Assembly (NCBI GenBank): GCA_029255685.2
Contig: CM055311.2
Coordinates: 1,193,001-1,257,000, forward strand
Source of the DNA: Silene conica
Taxonomy: Eukaryota > Streptophyta > Magnoliopsida > Caryophyllales > Caryophyllaceae
Reading direction: 5' to 3'
DNA length: 64,000 nucleotides
The notes under the pieces are model-generated. The model was not told the origin of the DNA, made no database searches, and was given only the letters and a program-made list of their open reading frames with translations. The first letter of the stretch is position 1, and every line of letters starts with the position of its first letter. Made by a program: the position numbers and the translations under genes. Shown in pieces: positions 36,363-48,534 of this stretch.

Positions 36363-36656
36363 CAATACAATATCAACCAAAGTCTATGAACTAAACACTA
36401 GTTCTACTTTTCTTATCCTCTAATCAACACTTAACTGGCCCCGAGAACTAAGTTGAGGGAGAGCCGGTTTCCCTTTCGGTTACCCGACCGGGGGGTCTCT
36501 ATCCTTAATCCATTCCCGAACCCAATATGATGTTGCCCGTACACCGGGGACCTCAAATACATGTCAAAGGCATACAAAACGAGTTTCAATCAAAACCGAT
36601 CAACCGTTTGAAAGTTACGATTTAATTTCCAAAACTCAAAATGGCTTACAGGGGTC

Positions 36657-37048
36657 CCCAGCCGGTCGGCAGGCAGCCGGTCGGCCGGCTGGTGATCCCT
36701 CAGCCTACACCTCTGTTCAAAAACCGAGAACACCAAGAAGGACTCCCAGCCGGTCGGCAGGCAGCCGGTCGGCCGGCTGGGAACCCCATTCCCTAGCCTT
36801 TACTAAAATTCGTATCCATCCCCATATGCACTCCCAGCCGGCTGGCAGGCGGCCGGTCTGCCGGCTGGGCTCCCTCCTATGCTATGTTTATCGCAAAAAC
36901 ACACAATACAAGGAAAGATGACTACCAGCCGGTCGGCAGGCAGCCGGTCGGTCGGCTGGCAGTCCCAGGCCAAAATCTCAAAAAAATATGAAAAACACCC
37001 AAACGCTCTCCCAGCCGGTCGACCGGCGGCCGGTCGGTCGACCGGCTC
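36657..37048 (-). repeat. Five GC-rich palindromes, about 88-bp period, B 3' LTR
   Basis: Units near 36657-36693, 36746-36782, 36833-36869, 36925-36960 and 37010-37048. Each opens CCAGCCGG and closes CCGGCTGG (last unit CCGGCTCAG) with an inner CGGTCGGCAGGCAGCCGGTC-like core. Spacers of about 50 bp share no obvious similarity. The copy in the 5' LTR is at 44190-44581. Confidence 0.85.
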
Positions 37049-38071
37049 AGAGAGCCTGTAACGCAAAAATCGGGATTTCACCCTTCTTCAAAAATTCAAT
37101 CAATCGACACCAAAACTTACACAATGATTCATGTGATGTTTACACAACAATATCAAACATCAATTACTACTAATCTACCAGCATGTAAGTCCCATAACAA
37201 TCCTCAAATGAATATATCTTATGTCCGTCACAAAATGAGAAAAACTGAAAATAAGCTTAAGAACACATAACAACCGATTCAAGCATGGATTCATCATCAT
37301 AACATCATCCTAAACATGTTACTAAGTCCTTGAATCAAAATATAACAACCAAAACAGAAACCATACAAAAATCACAACAATTATGCTAATATACACATAA
37401 AGGCCGAGTTTCTCATTATCGTCACCTCTTAAGCTTATCCGGCTAAAGATCTTCCTCGAGTATGAAGCTATCAACATCCGGGTTGTCAAGTCCTTCACCT
37501 ACAACACGGAAAAACCAGTTTAGGAGCGTAAAAACGGAATTATGCAAAACAGGCCGGATTTTCGAAGTGAAGAAATTGAAAAACCGAAGTGACGGATGAC
37601 TTGGAAATTGCGCGAGGATTCCGAAAATGTACTTACTTTTGTGATTTGAAGGATGGATGATGAAGAATTTCACAAAAGAAAGGAAGGTTTTATGGAGGTT
37701 TAAGGATGAGTTTGTTTTGCAGTAAAATGAAATGTTGAAGATGATTATGTCGACATACTTTATAAGTAGGGTACACAAGTGGTGTCCTTTCCGACTTGCT
37801 TAAACGGTTACGAATTTTAGAAATGGTTATTTGAGTCGGATCCTTAAACAATGCCAAGTTTGTATTCGTCTTAAGGACTGGAGGTTCTTAAGACGGATCT
37901 TACTTTTAAATTAAAATCTTTCGAGTAAATTATTAAAATATTATTTTATTACATAAAATAATTTAAAACGATTAAATTAGATTTTACGAAAATACGGGAT
38001 GTTACAATCACCCCAACTTCAAAAAGTTTCGTCCTCGAAACTCGAACGGATATAAATCTATATACTATACC

Positions 38072-41000
38072 TCAATCGAAAAGAGAAGGATGCGCGATAC
38101 GCATCGATGCCTCTGTTTCCCACGTCTGCTCCTCAACATCACCGCAACGCCAAAGGATCTTCACTAGCGGCACCACCTTGCTCCTAAGCTTCCTATCCTG
38201 ACGGTCTAGGATCTTCACAGGACGCTCCTCGAAAGCAAGACTCGGCTCCAAGTTCTCGATCTCTCTAGGCAAAACATGACTCGGGTCACTAACATACTTA
38301 CGGAGCTGGGAAACATGAAAAACGCTATGAACCTTGCCCAAACTAGGAGGCAAGTCCAATCGGTAAGCAGCAGCACCAATCCTCTTCACGATCTCAAAAG
38401 GTCCAATATACTTAGGGCTCAACTTGCCCTTAACGTCAAACCTTTTGACGCCCTTCATCGGAGAAACCCTCAAGAAAACTCGATCACCCACCTCAAACTC
38501 TAAGGGTCTACGGCGAACATCAGCATAGGATTTCTGCCGGTCCTGTGCGGCCTTCATCCTACCTCTGATAAGCCGAACCTGGTCAATGGTAACAGCTAAC
38601 TGGTCCGGTCCTAGGTCACGAACGTCACTAGCCTGATCCCAACAAATCGGACTACGGCACTTCCTACCATAAAGAGCCTCGTACGGAGCCATACCAATGG
38701 AAGCATGATAACTGTTGTTGTAAGAAAACTCTACCAACGGCAAACACTGCTCCCAAGAACTCTGAAAATCAAGGGCACAAGCACGGAGCAAATCCTCTAA
38801 TGTCTGTATAGTCCTCTCGGACTGACCATCGGTCGCGGCATGAAAAGCAGTACTCATCAACAAACAGCTACCCATAGCCTCCTGCAAAGCCTTCCAGAAC
38901 CTGGAACAAAACCTCGGATCACGATCTGAAACTATCTCCCTCGGGACACCATGATATCGGACTATCTCAGCAATATAAGCCCTAGCTAAACGATCCATAT
39001 CCCATGTCTCTCTGATCGGCACGAATCTGGCGCACTTAGTTAGACGATCAACGATAACCCAAATCGCATCTTTGCCTCCCACGGTCTTAGGCAAAGCAGT
39101 AACAAAATCCATAGATATGCACTCCCACTTCCACTGAGGAACGGGAAGCGGCTGTAGCAAACCACCAGGTCTCCTATGCTCTATCTTGACTTGTTGACAA
39201 GTCAAGCACCTACTAACATAATCCAAGATCTCCTTCTTCATACCAGGCCACCAAAACATAAGTCTCAAATCCTTGTGCATCTTCTCTCCTCCTGGATGAA
39301 CGGAATACGGTGACAAGTGAGCCTCATCAAGAATTCTCTTCCTCAGATCTGGCACATCAGGAACATACATCCTACCACGGAACCTAAGGAAACCATCAGC
39401 ATCAATCACCAAGTCAGGTGCAACACCACTCGAAATCTTAGCCTCGAACTTCCTGAAATCGGCATCTAAAGGCAAACTCTGGCGAATCTCCCAATATAAA
39501 GACGGCTCGGCAGTCATAGCAGCTAACCAATCAAAACCACTACCCACCATCTCTAACCTCAGCTTCCGGAACTCGGAACACAACTCATCGGGCAATACTC
39601 TCATGGCACTCATCGAGTGAGAAGTCTTGCGGCTAAGCGCATCTGCAACTACATTGGCTTTTCCCTCATGATATAACAACTCGATGTCGTAATCTTTCAC
39701 CAACTCTAGCCAACGTCTCTGTCTCATGTTAAGGTCTTTCTGAGTAAAAATGTACTTAAGACTCTTGTGATCTGTGAAAATACGGCAATGGGATCCAATC
39801 AGGTAATGTCGCCACATCTTCAAAGCATGAACAACTGCAGCCAACTCCAAATCATGTGTCGGATAGTTCACCTCATGAACTCTCAACTGTCTAGATGAAT
39901 ATGCTATCACCTTACCACTCTGCATCAGTACGCATCCAAGTCCTAACATCGAAGCATCACAATACACATCAAAGTCAACCCCGATCTCTGGCAAAGCAAG
40001 TATAGGAGCGGAGGTCAATCTGGTCTTCAACTCCTGGAAAGAACTCTCACACTTGTCGGTCCACACAAATTTGGCTTCTTTCTTCAGTAACTGAGTCATC
40101 GGGCGAGCTAATCTGGAGAAATCCTCCACAAATCTACGATAATAGCCTGCCAAACCCAAAAAGCTTCGGATCTCTCCAACATCTTTGGGACTCTCCCAAT
40201 CAACCACAGCCTCTATCTTCGCGGGATCTACCATCACACCCTCGCTGGATATCACATGTCCTAAAAAGGCAACCTTCGAGAGCCAAAATTCACACTTCGA
40301 AAACTTTGCGAACCACTTCTGTCTGCGCAGAATCCCTAAAATCAATCGAAGATGCTCAGCATGTTCCTCATCGGTCTTCGAATATATCAAGATGTCATCG
40401 ATAAACACCACAACACAAGTGTCGAGATACTCACTGAAGGTACGGTTCATCTGATCCATAAAAATAGCTGGTGCATTAGTCAACCCAAATGGTATAACTA
40501 CAAACTCAAAATGCCCATATCTGGTACGAAAAGCAGTCTTCGCAATATCAGCCTCTCTCACTGGAATCTGATGATAACCCGATCGAAGATCAATCTTGGA
40601 AAACCTAGAAGCACCTCTCAACTGATCAAACAAGTCATCTATCCTAGGCAAAGGATATCTGTTCTTCACGGTCACTCGATTCAACTCTCTATAGTCAATG
40701 CAAAGCCTCATGGAACCATCTTTCTTCTTAACGAACAAAACGGGAGCACCCCACGGAGAAGCACTCGGTCTAATGAAACCTTTCTCGATCATCTCTTCCA
40801 ATTGCTGCTTCAACTCTTTCAACTCTGGCGGAGCCATACGGTAAGGAGCCTTAGAAATCGGTCCGGTACCTGGAACAAGCTCAATGGTAAACTCCACATC
40901 TCTCTCTGGCGGTATCCCTGGCAAGTCATCTGGGAACACATCTGGATACTCACGAACAATGGCTACATCTTCAAGCTTCGGTAGCGATGGTTTAGCAGCT

Positions 41001-42508
41001 GTAACAACACACAGGAAGGCTTGACAACCCTTCCTAAGAAGATGAGAAGCTTTCATCGAAGAGATAACACGAACACCCCTTTGAGGGCGAGTTCCCCTAT
41101 AGGAAACACGAACTCCTGAAGAACTCCTCAAGCAGATTTTCTGGTCGCGACACTCGAAGCGAGCATGGTATCGCGATAACCAATCCATACCGAGGATAAT
41201 GTCAAACTCCTCGAGAGGAAATCTCAGTAAGTCCGCTGGAAATGTGGCTTGACCAATAATAATAGGAACATCCCTATGGGACGAAGAGCAGGAAAACACG
41301 TCTCCAGAAGGTAAGGAAATAGAAGTCTCCTCAACCAATGAAGACTCAAGAGCTAAAAGGTCGGCGAACTGAGTCGATATAAATGATAAAGAAGCTCCAG
41401 TATCGAATAAAATAAGGCACTCAGCGCCAAGAACAGAAAAGATACCAGCAACAATATCTGGATGAGCCTCTGCCTCAGCCCTAGTCATCACAAAGATCTT
41501 CCCTTTCGGCTTTCCTCCCTTAGTTGCTGCAGCAGCAGTGGCAGCCTTGCCAAGTGCGGTGTTCCTCTCAGGACACTCATAAGACTTGTGCCCAAATCCA
41601 TTGCAAGTATAGCACTTGAAAGCATTCTTGAAACAGTCAAAACCCGGATGAGAAGGTTTACCACAACGGTGGCAAACACTAGGAGATGTGTCGGTGTGAA
41701 CAAAGGTCTTAGCAACCGGAGCAGAGAACCTCTCAAAACGCTTCTTCTGAGAAGAAGGCGAAGAAGTAAAAGGAACAAATGGTCTCTTCCCCTGGTACAC
41801 GGATCTCTGGTGAGAAGTCACACTAGAAGTAGCAGCACGGGTCTCAGCATCTATGGCACGAATAGAACTCTCAGCCCAAATAGCATCATCATACACCTCC
41901 ACGAAAGAAGTAGAGTCTCGACGAACCATGCTCTCAATGCGTGGCCCTAGCTTGCCACGGTAAAAGTAGACTCTCTCGGCCTCATCTCTAACAAACCTCG
42001 ATGCAAAGTGAGCTAGCTGGTTGAAACGGTCTGTGAACTCCTGAACCGACATCTTACCTTGCTTTAAATCCATAAATTCTTTGAGTCGCTGTGATCTGAG
42101 CTCTTTAGGATAGAACCTCGTCTCGAGCTTATCCTTGAAAGCATCCCAATCGAACAGAGGATCCTGAGTGAAGGTAGGTCCTGTCAACGCCCACCACCTG
42201 TCGGCCTCAAGAGTAAGAAAGTGAGTGGCTAGCCGCACTCTATCCTCTCTACTCACCGAATACATAGCAAAGCTCCTCTCCATCTCCCTGAACCACTCGG
42301 TAAGAGCTACCGAATCAACCTCGCCACCATATGTCTTCACGTGGCTACGGGACATCTGCGAAGCTATCCATGAGAAACTACCAGGACGATTAGCCTCGTT
42401 GTCTGGCGGTGGAGGAGGCGGAACATTCCCGGCTTGCTGTCTCTGAGTCTCAAGCAAATGCTGAATTGCTTGCAGCACAATGTTATCAGCAGCTCTGGGT
42501 CTCACCAT
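38072..42508 (-). CDS. Gag-Pol polyprotein of element B, intact
   Basis: One uninterrupted 1478-codon frame from ATG at 42508. Order and rough residues: gag (50-230); two zinc knuckles ([28 protein letters not shown]; about 280-315); aspartic protease [12 protein letters not shown] (about 365); reverse transcriptase with [13 protein letters not shown] and catalytic FIDDILIYS (about 540-720); RNase H starting [14 protein letters not shown] (about 830); integrase zinc-binding HPGGEKMH...CLTCQQVK; integrase core with [22 protein letters not shown] and [16 protein letters not shown]; then a C-terminal [16 protein letters not shown] stretch like a chromodomain. Integrase after RNase H marks Ty3/gypsy, and the chromodomain-like tail points to a chromovirus, Tekay/Del type by general resemblance. 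No stop or frameshift is seen. Confidence 0.95.
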   Translation of the reverse strand: MVRPRAADNIVLQAIQHLLETQRQQAGNVPPPPPPDNEANRPGSFSWIASQMSRSHVKTYGGEVDSVALTEWFREMERSFAMYSVSREDRVRLATHFLTLEADRWWALTGPTFTQDPLFDWDAFKDKLETRFYPKELRSQRLKEFMDLKQGKMSVQEFTDRFNQLAHFASRFVRDEAERVYFYRGKLGPRIESMVRRDSTSFVEVYDDAIWAESSIRAIDAETRAATSSVTSHQRSVYQGKRPFVPFTSSPSSQKKRFERFSAPVAKTFVHTDTSPSVCHRCGKPSHPGFDCFKNAFKCYTCNGFGHKSYECPERNTALGKAATAAAATKGGKPKGKIFVMTRAEAEAHPDIVAGIFSVLGAECLILFDTGASLSFISTQFADLLALESSLVEETSISLPSGDVFSCSSSHRDVPIIIGQATFPADLLRFPLEEFDIILGMDWLSRYHARFECRDQKICLRSSSGVRVSYRGTRPQRGVRVISSMKASHLLRKGCQAFLCVVTAAKPSLPKLEDVAIVREYPDVFPDDLPGIPPERDVEFTIELVPGTGPISKAPYRMAPPELKELKQQLEEMIEKGFIRPSASPWGAPVLFVKKKDGSMRLCIDYRELNRVTVKNRYPLPRIDDLFDQLRGASRFSKIDLRSGYHQIPVREADIAKTAFRTRYGHFEFVVIPFGLTNAPAIFMDQMNRTFSEYLDTCVVVFIDDILIYSKTDEEHAEHLRLILGILRRQKWFAKFSKCEFWLSKVAFLGHVISSEGVMVDPAKIEAVVDWESPKDVGEIRSFLGLAGYYRRFVEDFSRLARPMTQLLKKEAKFVWTDKCESSFQELKTRLTSAPILALPEIGVDFDVYCDASMLGLGCVLMQSGKVIAYSSRQLRVHEVNYPTHDLELAAVVHALKMWRHYLIGSHCRIFTDHKSLKYIFTQKDLNMRQRRWLELVKDYDIELLYHEGKANVVADALSRKTSHSMSAMRVLPDELCSEFRKLRLEMVGSGFDWLAAMTAEPSLYWEIRQSLPLDADFRKFEAKISSGVAPDLVIDADGFLRFRGRMYVPDVPDLRKRILDEAHLSPYSVHPGGEKMHKDLRLMFWWPGMKKEILDYVSRCLTCQQVKIEHRRPGGLLQPLPVPQWKWECISMDFVTALPKTVGGKDAIWVIVDRLTKCARFVPIRETWDMDRLARAYIAEIVRYHGVPREIVSDRDPRFCSRFWKALQEAMGSCLLMSTAFHAATDGQSERTIQTLEDLLRACALDFQSSWEQCLPLVEFSYNNSYHASIGMAPYEALYGRKCRSPICWDQASDVRDLGPDQLAVTIDQVRLIRGRMKAAQDRQKSYADVRRRPLEFEVGDRVFLRVSPMKGVKRFDVKGKLSPKYIGPFEIVKRIGAAAYRLDLPPSLGKVHSVFHVSQLRKYVSDPSHVLPREIENLEPSLAFEERPVKILDRQDRKLRSKVVPLVKILWRCGDVEEQTWETEASMRIAHPSLFD

Positions 42509-42660
42509 CCTTCAAAAGAGAAAACAAGGATTAGCTTAGCAATTAGCAATCACAAATAGACTACAAAATAAGTCCTTAGATCTACCCATCTCTCATTCAT
42601 TATTTGTTTATTTGGTCAAGTTAAGGTTGGGGGTCACATGAGTGCGTCGGGAGCAATAAT

Positions 42661-42672
42661 GCTCTGATACCA
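42661..42672 (-). promoter_or_regulatory. Primer-binding site of element B (initiator tRNA-Met)
   Basis: Minus-strand TGGTATCAGAGC, two bases from the 5' LTR, is complementary to the 3' end of plant initiator tRNA-Met. The same motif serves elements E and both TRIMs. Confidence 0.9.
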
Positions 42673-42674
42673 AC

Positions 42675-45540
42675 TGTAACCCCTCGCGAAAGCGGAAATA
42701 TAAACACGTAAAAGTACTAAAAATTGCAGCGGAATTAAAACTTTTTAAAGATAAAACATGCGAGAAGTCTTAGACTGAAACGTAAACTGAAACTGAAACC
42801 AAATAGATAAGTAACAGTTCTAAGTACTGAAATGAAATATATACATCAGCCGGGGATGGGACATCCCTACCGGCACCAAAACAAATGTAACAAACTACGA
42901 GTCCAGCTAAACGACATAAGGTAAGTCATGATGAACGGATCATCGCTCGCTAGCTCTCGTGAACCCCTGCTCCAACCAGCATGTACCTACATACATGAAA
43001 ACATGTACGCCACAATCAGTGGGGAGTGACTAGAGTTCTCCTAGCCACCTTTTGTGACAACACGTAACATAAAAACAATACAGAATACTCCAACATATAA
43101 CAACATGTGAAGCATAAACATCTCATCATCTTATCTCTTACTATCAAGCGATTACAGTGCACGGCTCTCAACCAACTTCATAAACAAATAGGAAGGAGAG
43201 CCGGTTTCCCTACTGGTTACCCAGTCGGGGGGTCTTTCAATCCAATTATTTATGAAACCGAACTAAGAGTCATCCAATGCCTTGGATGATTAAACCACAA
43301 CTTAACAGATATACATTTACTCATCATTAACCATGTCTATATCTGACACGTACCAACTCAAGGCAAGCAGATAGAATCAGCAAGTAAAAGGTTCAGCGGT
43401 CAACTTAAGACATAACCTAATACCAAATCGTTCAGCAAGCAAGGACTCAGAGGCCAACTTAAGGCATGGACCTGCCAATCAGCAAGACACTAGACTCAGC
43501 GGCCAACTTAAGGCATAGACTAGCATCCAAAAGTAAAGGACTCAGAGGCCAGCTTAAGGCATGTCCCTTCACCACATCACAAGGTACTAAACTCAGAGGC
43601 CAGCTTAAGGCATGTTCTAGCACCAAACATCTGCACTCCGGGCAAGGTGTCAGTTCCTTAGCTACCCCGTTGTGCAGCTGCTCTACTCGTCAGACTCAGA
43701 GGCCAACTTAAGGCATGTTCTGACGCGATCACTATCACACATGTCTGAACTCAGAGGCCAGCTTAAGGCATGTTCCAGACACGACAGACAAACACATATA
43801 GGGCTCAGAGGCCAACTTAAGGCATATCCCCATATATGACAAACAACTCACGTATTAAGTTCAGAGGCCAGCTTAAGGCATAACTTAATACGCATCAATA
43901 CAATATCAACCAAAGTCTATGAACTAAACACTAGTTCTACTTTTCTTATCCTCTAATCAACACTTAACTGGCCCCGAGAACTAAGTTGAGGGAGAGCCGG
44001 TTTCCCTTTCGGTTACCCGACCGGGGGGTCTCTATCCTTAATCCATTCCCGAACCCAATATGATGTTGCCCGTACACCGGGGACCTCAAATACATGTCAA
44101 AGGCATACAAAACGAGTTTCAATCAAAACCGATCAACCGTTTGAAAGTTACGATTTAATTTCCAAAACTCAAAATGGCTTACAGGGGTCCCCAGCCGGTC
44201 GGCAGGCAGCCGGTCGGCCGGCTGGTGATCCCTCAGCCTACACCTCTGTTCAAAAACCGAGAACACCAAGAAGGACTCCCAGCCGGTCGGCAGGCAGCCG
44301 GTCGGCCGGCTGGGAACCCCATTCCCTAGCCTTTACTAAAATTCGTATCCATCCCCATATGCACTCCCAGCCGGCTGGCAGGCGGCCGGTCTGCCGGCTG
44401 GGCTCCCTCCTATGCTATGTTTATCGCAAAAACACACAATACAAGGAAAGATGACTACCAGCCGGTCGGCAGGCAGCCGGTCGGCCGGCTGGCAGTCCCA
44501 GGCCAAAATCTCAAAAAAATATGAAAAACACCCAAACGCTCTCCCAGCCGGTCGACCGGCGGCCGGTCGGTCGACCGGCTCAGAGAGCCTGTAACGCAAA
44601 AATCGGGATTTCACCCTTCTTCAAAAATTCAATCAATCGACACCAAAACTTACACAATGATTCATGTGATGTTTACACAACAATATCAAACATCAATTAC
44701 TACTAATCTACCAGCATGTAAGTCCCATAACAATCCTCAAATGAATATATCTTATGTCCGTCACAAAATGAGAAAAACTGAAAATAAGCTTAAGAACACA
44801 TAACAACCGATTCAAGCATGGATTCATCATCATAACATCATCCTAAACATGTTACTAAGTCCTTGAATCAAAATATAACAACCAAAACAGAAACCATACA
44901 AAAATCACAACAATTATGCTAATATACACATAAAGGCCGAGTTTCTCATTATCGTCACCTCTTAAGCTTATCCGGCTAAAGATCTTCCTCGAGTATGAAG
45001 CTATCAACATCCGGGTTGTCAAGTCCTTCACCTACAACACGGAAAAACCAGTTTAGGAGCGTAAAAACGGAATTATGCAAAACAGGCCGGATTTTCGAAG
45101 TGAAGAAATTGAAAAACCGAAGTGACGGATGACTTGGAAATTGCGCGAGGATTCCGAAAATGTACTTACTTTTGTGATTTGAAGGATGGATGATGAAGAA
45201 TTTCACAAAAGAAAGGAAGGTTTTATGGAGGTTTAAGGATGAGTTTGTTTTGCAGTAAAATGAAATGTTGAAGATGATTATGTCGACATACTTTATAAGT
45301 AGGGTACACAAGTGGTGTCCTTTCCGACTTGCTTAAACGGTTACGGATTTTAGAAATGGTTATTTGAGTCGGATCCTTAAACAATGCCAAGTTTGTATTC
45401 GTCTTAAGGACTGGAGGTTCTTAAGACGGATCTTACTTTTAAATTAAAATCTTTCGAAATAAATTATTAAAATATTATTTTATTACATAAAATAATTTAA
45501 AACGATTAAATTAGATTTTACGAAAATACGGGATGTTACA
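42675..45540 (-). repeat. 5' LTR of element B
   Basis: 2866 bp, a near-identical copy of the 3' LTR with a constant offset of 7533. Differences seen: two bases missing at the very start, single substitutions near 44484 and 45347, and a small change near 45456. The transcription start, R and U5 boundaries are not visible by eye. Confidence 0.95.
43390..43895 (-). repeat. Hairpin array in B 5' LTR (nine units)
   Basis: Same array as in the 3' LTR, offset 7533, with no differences seen by eye. If transcription starts upstream of it within this LTR, it would sit in the 5' leader of the genomic RNA. Confidence 0.85.
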
Positions 45541-47000
45541 AATTGTTCTTGCTACATTTCCGTATGCGAAATTTGTCACTTTACTATTTTAATCATACCG
45601 TGTCTGCCGCTCCAATTTCTCCAATTCTTATTTGTTGGTCCTTGCAGTGATTTTAAGTCAATTTGAGGTAACACGATTCTACCGATCCTAATATAATTAT
45701 TATTGTTCGAGGTTGTGTGATTACATGCTAACTATTACCAGTTTATTAATATCTCTTGTGTTGAATTTTTGTATGAGTTGAATTACTATTGATTATTATT
45801 GTATACTGATAGCTAATATTTTATATTAGTAATTTTATTTTATTTTATTTTATTGAGGTGGGAATTTGCTTATTGAAAAGTTTGGGATTTAATTATGTCA
45901 TCTTGTAGTCATCATTTTGGTCAGGGGAAAGCATTATATTTTGTGGAGATATAGCAATATAAGTTTACAAAGTGGTGGTGTAGTACAGCATTATGAGCAA
46001 CAGACTTCTATTCCATAATAAATCATGTGAGAGTACGAGTGTGAGCATGAAGTCGTATGTATCATTATACTGTATGAAGGCATTTATTTTGGAGCGACCT
46101 CTAAACTTTTGGTTATTCAAGTATTGTGTTTTAATTGTTATATCCTTTGACTTTGACTCGTGGGTGACAAGCTTAGAGGTAATTTCTAAGTGTTGAGCAA
46201 TTCCTTTAATGGAACATTTGACAGTATGACATTGAAATTGCGATGGAAATTGGTTACTGGTATTGAGTTATAAGTTATGGGGCTTTGAGCCGAGTTATGT
46301 TTACGGTCCAGTGTGACCATGGTTATTGAGTAATTTATACTGTTTGAAATCGATATTGAGATGGAAATATTGTTTCGCGGTCTTATCCGCCAGTTCACTC
46401 ACCCCTTGTCATGGGCTTAGGGTAGATGATGATAATACGATATTTGGTTACTTTAATTTGGAGTAATGAGTGAGACGGAGTAATGAGTGAGACGGAGTAA
46501 TGAGCTGAGACTTGGTTAATTATTGGAACATGGAGTATATTATATTATGGAATTATATTATGGAGTAGGTTTGAGTTTGAGATTAGTTACTCGGGGAGTG
46601 TTTTTATTATTCTCTGTGTTTATTTTTATTTTTACATGTCTGTGTTTCCACGCCATGACCAAAACATATTCTGCTTATCTTGAGGTATTATCTGTTACTC
46701 AGCTTTTCGGCTGACGTGTTTCTCCCTTTTGGGCTACTCGTCATGGGGGTAGTTCCTTTCTGTCTTCTGGTTTTATTTCAGGTTACTTCCGCTGCAGTCA
46801 AAGGATTTTATTTATTTCAAGTGAAGATTTTATTTTAAGTATTTGTAAAAGTTTTTGATTTCGACTTTGTATTAATTTATTTTTTAAGAGAATTTGTAAT
46901 AAGAGACTTTGTATATTAATTATAATGTCCCGTATTTCGGCGACTTTTGTATGTAAATATAGGTTTTTAATTAGCAGAAATTATGGGGTGTTACAAGCGC

Positions 47001-48534
47001 GCATTCCAACACCTTTGAAGGAAATACGAGTCATCTTACCGATGAGACATGATTCACACGTGCCATATGATTCGAAATCAAAGGCCGAGATAGCTCCATT
47101 CTGTATGAGTTGTTTTACGCGTTTCTCATTTATATGTCCCATACGACAATGCCATAGGTAAGTTTGATCTTTGTCACCTACCTTTAATTTCTTATTATTC
47201 ACATGTAATATTTCAGTGGTTTGATCTAAACCATAAATTCCATTCATGGAAACTGCCTTGCCATAAATCATATTGTGTAATGAGAAAATACAACTGTTAT
47301 TTTCTATTACAAATGAAAAACCAAGTTTGTCAAGTGCAGAAACTGAAATAATGTTTTTGGACAAACAAGGAACATAATAACAGTTATATAAAGATAACTC
47401 GAATCCACTTGGAAGCTGGATCACGTATGTTCCCCTCGAGACTGCAGCAACACGTGCTCCATTCCCGACACGCAGGTCAACCTCACCCTTGATGAGGGGT
47501 TCTTGGTTTCGGAGGCCCTGCACATGATTACATAGATGAGAACCACAACCAGTATCTAGTACCGAAGTTCTGTAACTTGCATGGTTAATCTCAATCATGT
47601 GAATAAAAGAAGAAGAAGACATACCAACAGGAGTAACGCGGCCTGCCTTAATGTCCTCACGATACACGGGGCATGAGCGCCTCCAATGCCCAGTCTTGTG
47701 GCAATGGTGGCATTCCATGCTAGTATCCTTGCTCTTTGTCTTGCCCTGTGAGTTGCTCGACTCACCTGGCCCACTCTTAGTAAATCCTGACTTCATAAAC
47801 TTGGGCTTGCCTATTGTTAGGTCGCCCTGAGCTTTAGCTTTACCCTTACCCTTACCCTTACCCTTACTGGAGATCATGAGAACATCTTGCTTCACGCTCC
47901 CACTTAATTTCAGATCCTTCTCGGTCTGTACGAGAAGGGAGTGGAGCTCATGAGGAGTCTTCTTCATGTCGTTCATGTAATAGTTGGCCCTAAAGAGGGC
48001 GAACCCATCATAAAGCGAATGAAGCATTCGATCAACGATTATGTTCTCACTGATCTTGCAGTTTAGGGCCTCCATTTTCTCGATATTCTCACTCATGTTG
48101 AGAATATGTGGGCTAACCGCTTGGCCCTTCTGGAGTTTCGCCTCAAAGAAGCGACAGGTATGCTCATAAGAAACGATTCTCGGAGCCTTTGAGAATTCGT
48201 TAGTGAGCGTGGTGAAAATCTTGTTTGCACCATGGGTTATGAAGCGTCTTTGCAAATTGGATTCCATTGCATAGATGAGTACGTTCTTTATCGCACCCGC
48301 TTCCATGACGAAGTCGCTATGAGCGCGAACTTCGTTAGCTCTAGCTCCAGTTCCTGGGTGTGGCGGAATGGGCTCAGTTAAGTACTTGAGCTTTCCGTCA
48401 GCAATGGCAGTATTCCGTAGTGCTGCCTCCCAGTCAGAGAAGTTTGACCCATCATTCCTCAGTCTAGTAGACTGATTCATGGAGTCCATGAAGGCTTTTA
48501 GCCAGGATTCTCGTGCTAACTTGGCACTTGGCAT
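47001..48534 (-). pseudogene. Copia E gag, protease and integrase N-terminus
   Basis: Open frame from ATG at 48534, intact until the D insertion. Gag-like N-terminal domain, Lys/Gly-rich (KG)n linker near residue 225, zinc knuckle CHHCHKTGHWRRSC, protease DTGCGSHLC, and pre-integrase HCRMGHINEKRVKQL...CESCLIGKM. The frame continues on the other side of D at 34199. Before D inserted, gag to integrase was one frame; the stops lie further downstream. Confidence 0.9.

Larger units (their letters stand above)
35140..38006 (-). repeat. 3' LTR of element B
   Basis: 2867 bp, TG...CA ends. Contains, on plus coordinates, a dyad box (35661-35702), hairpin array (35857-36362), second dyad box (36458-36500) and five GC palindromes (36657-37048). 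Short frames here (for example 35933-36178 and 36803-37081) are translations of these repeats and not genes. Confidence 0.95.
35140..45540 (-). mobile_element. Element B: full-length Tekay-like gypsy (chromovirus) retrotransposon
   Basis: 10.4 kb in minus orientation. LTRs are 35140-38006 (3') and 42675-45540 (5'), with AATTG duplications at 35135-35139 and 45541-45545. The tRNA-Met primer-binding site is 42661-42672, and the polypurine tract is next to 38007 (AAGTTGGGGTGAT on the minus strand). The LTRs show only about four differences in 2.87 kb by eye, so insertion is recent. All parts needed for autonomous activity appear present. It is the youngest layer of the nest at this site. Confidence 0.95.
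34200..46995 (+). mobile_element. Element D: chimeric insertion, TRIM plus 3' end of a gypsy
   Basis: A single AGCGC duplication (34195-34199 and 46996-47000) flanks a composite. On the left is a complete TRIM (34200-34752). Then come 72 bp ending in the gypsy-like polypurine tract AAGAAAGGGAGAT, then a 1765-bp LTR (34825-46995 minus element B) ending ATTATGGGGTGTTACA. The outer ends TGTAACACCCC and GGGGTGTTACA are perfect inverted repeats. No 5' LTR matching the right-hand one is present. After removing B the element is about 2.39 kb. It lies in the integrase gene of E, whose frame is continuous across the site. Confidence 0.8.
34825..46995 (+). repeat. Gypsy-type 3' LTR in D (1765 bp after removing B)
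   Basis: Starts TGTAATATTCCAAATATT directly after a polypurine tract and ends GGGGTGTTACA. It is split by element B at AATTG. It contains no coding sequence. The preceding AACTTCGGGACGAAGTTCG is a common plant gypsy 3'-end motif. Confidence 0.8.

Noticed and set aside
35933-37081. Open frames within the B and A LTRs
   Set aside because: They are translations of the hairpin and palindrome repeats, duplicated exactly at the 7533 offset in the other LTR.
40185-41950. Plus-strand frames opposite gag-pol
   Set aside because: Shadows of the 1478-codon minus-strand frame, with no independent support.
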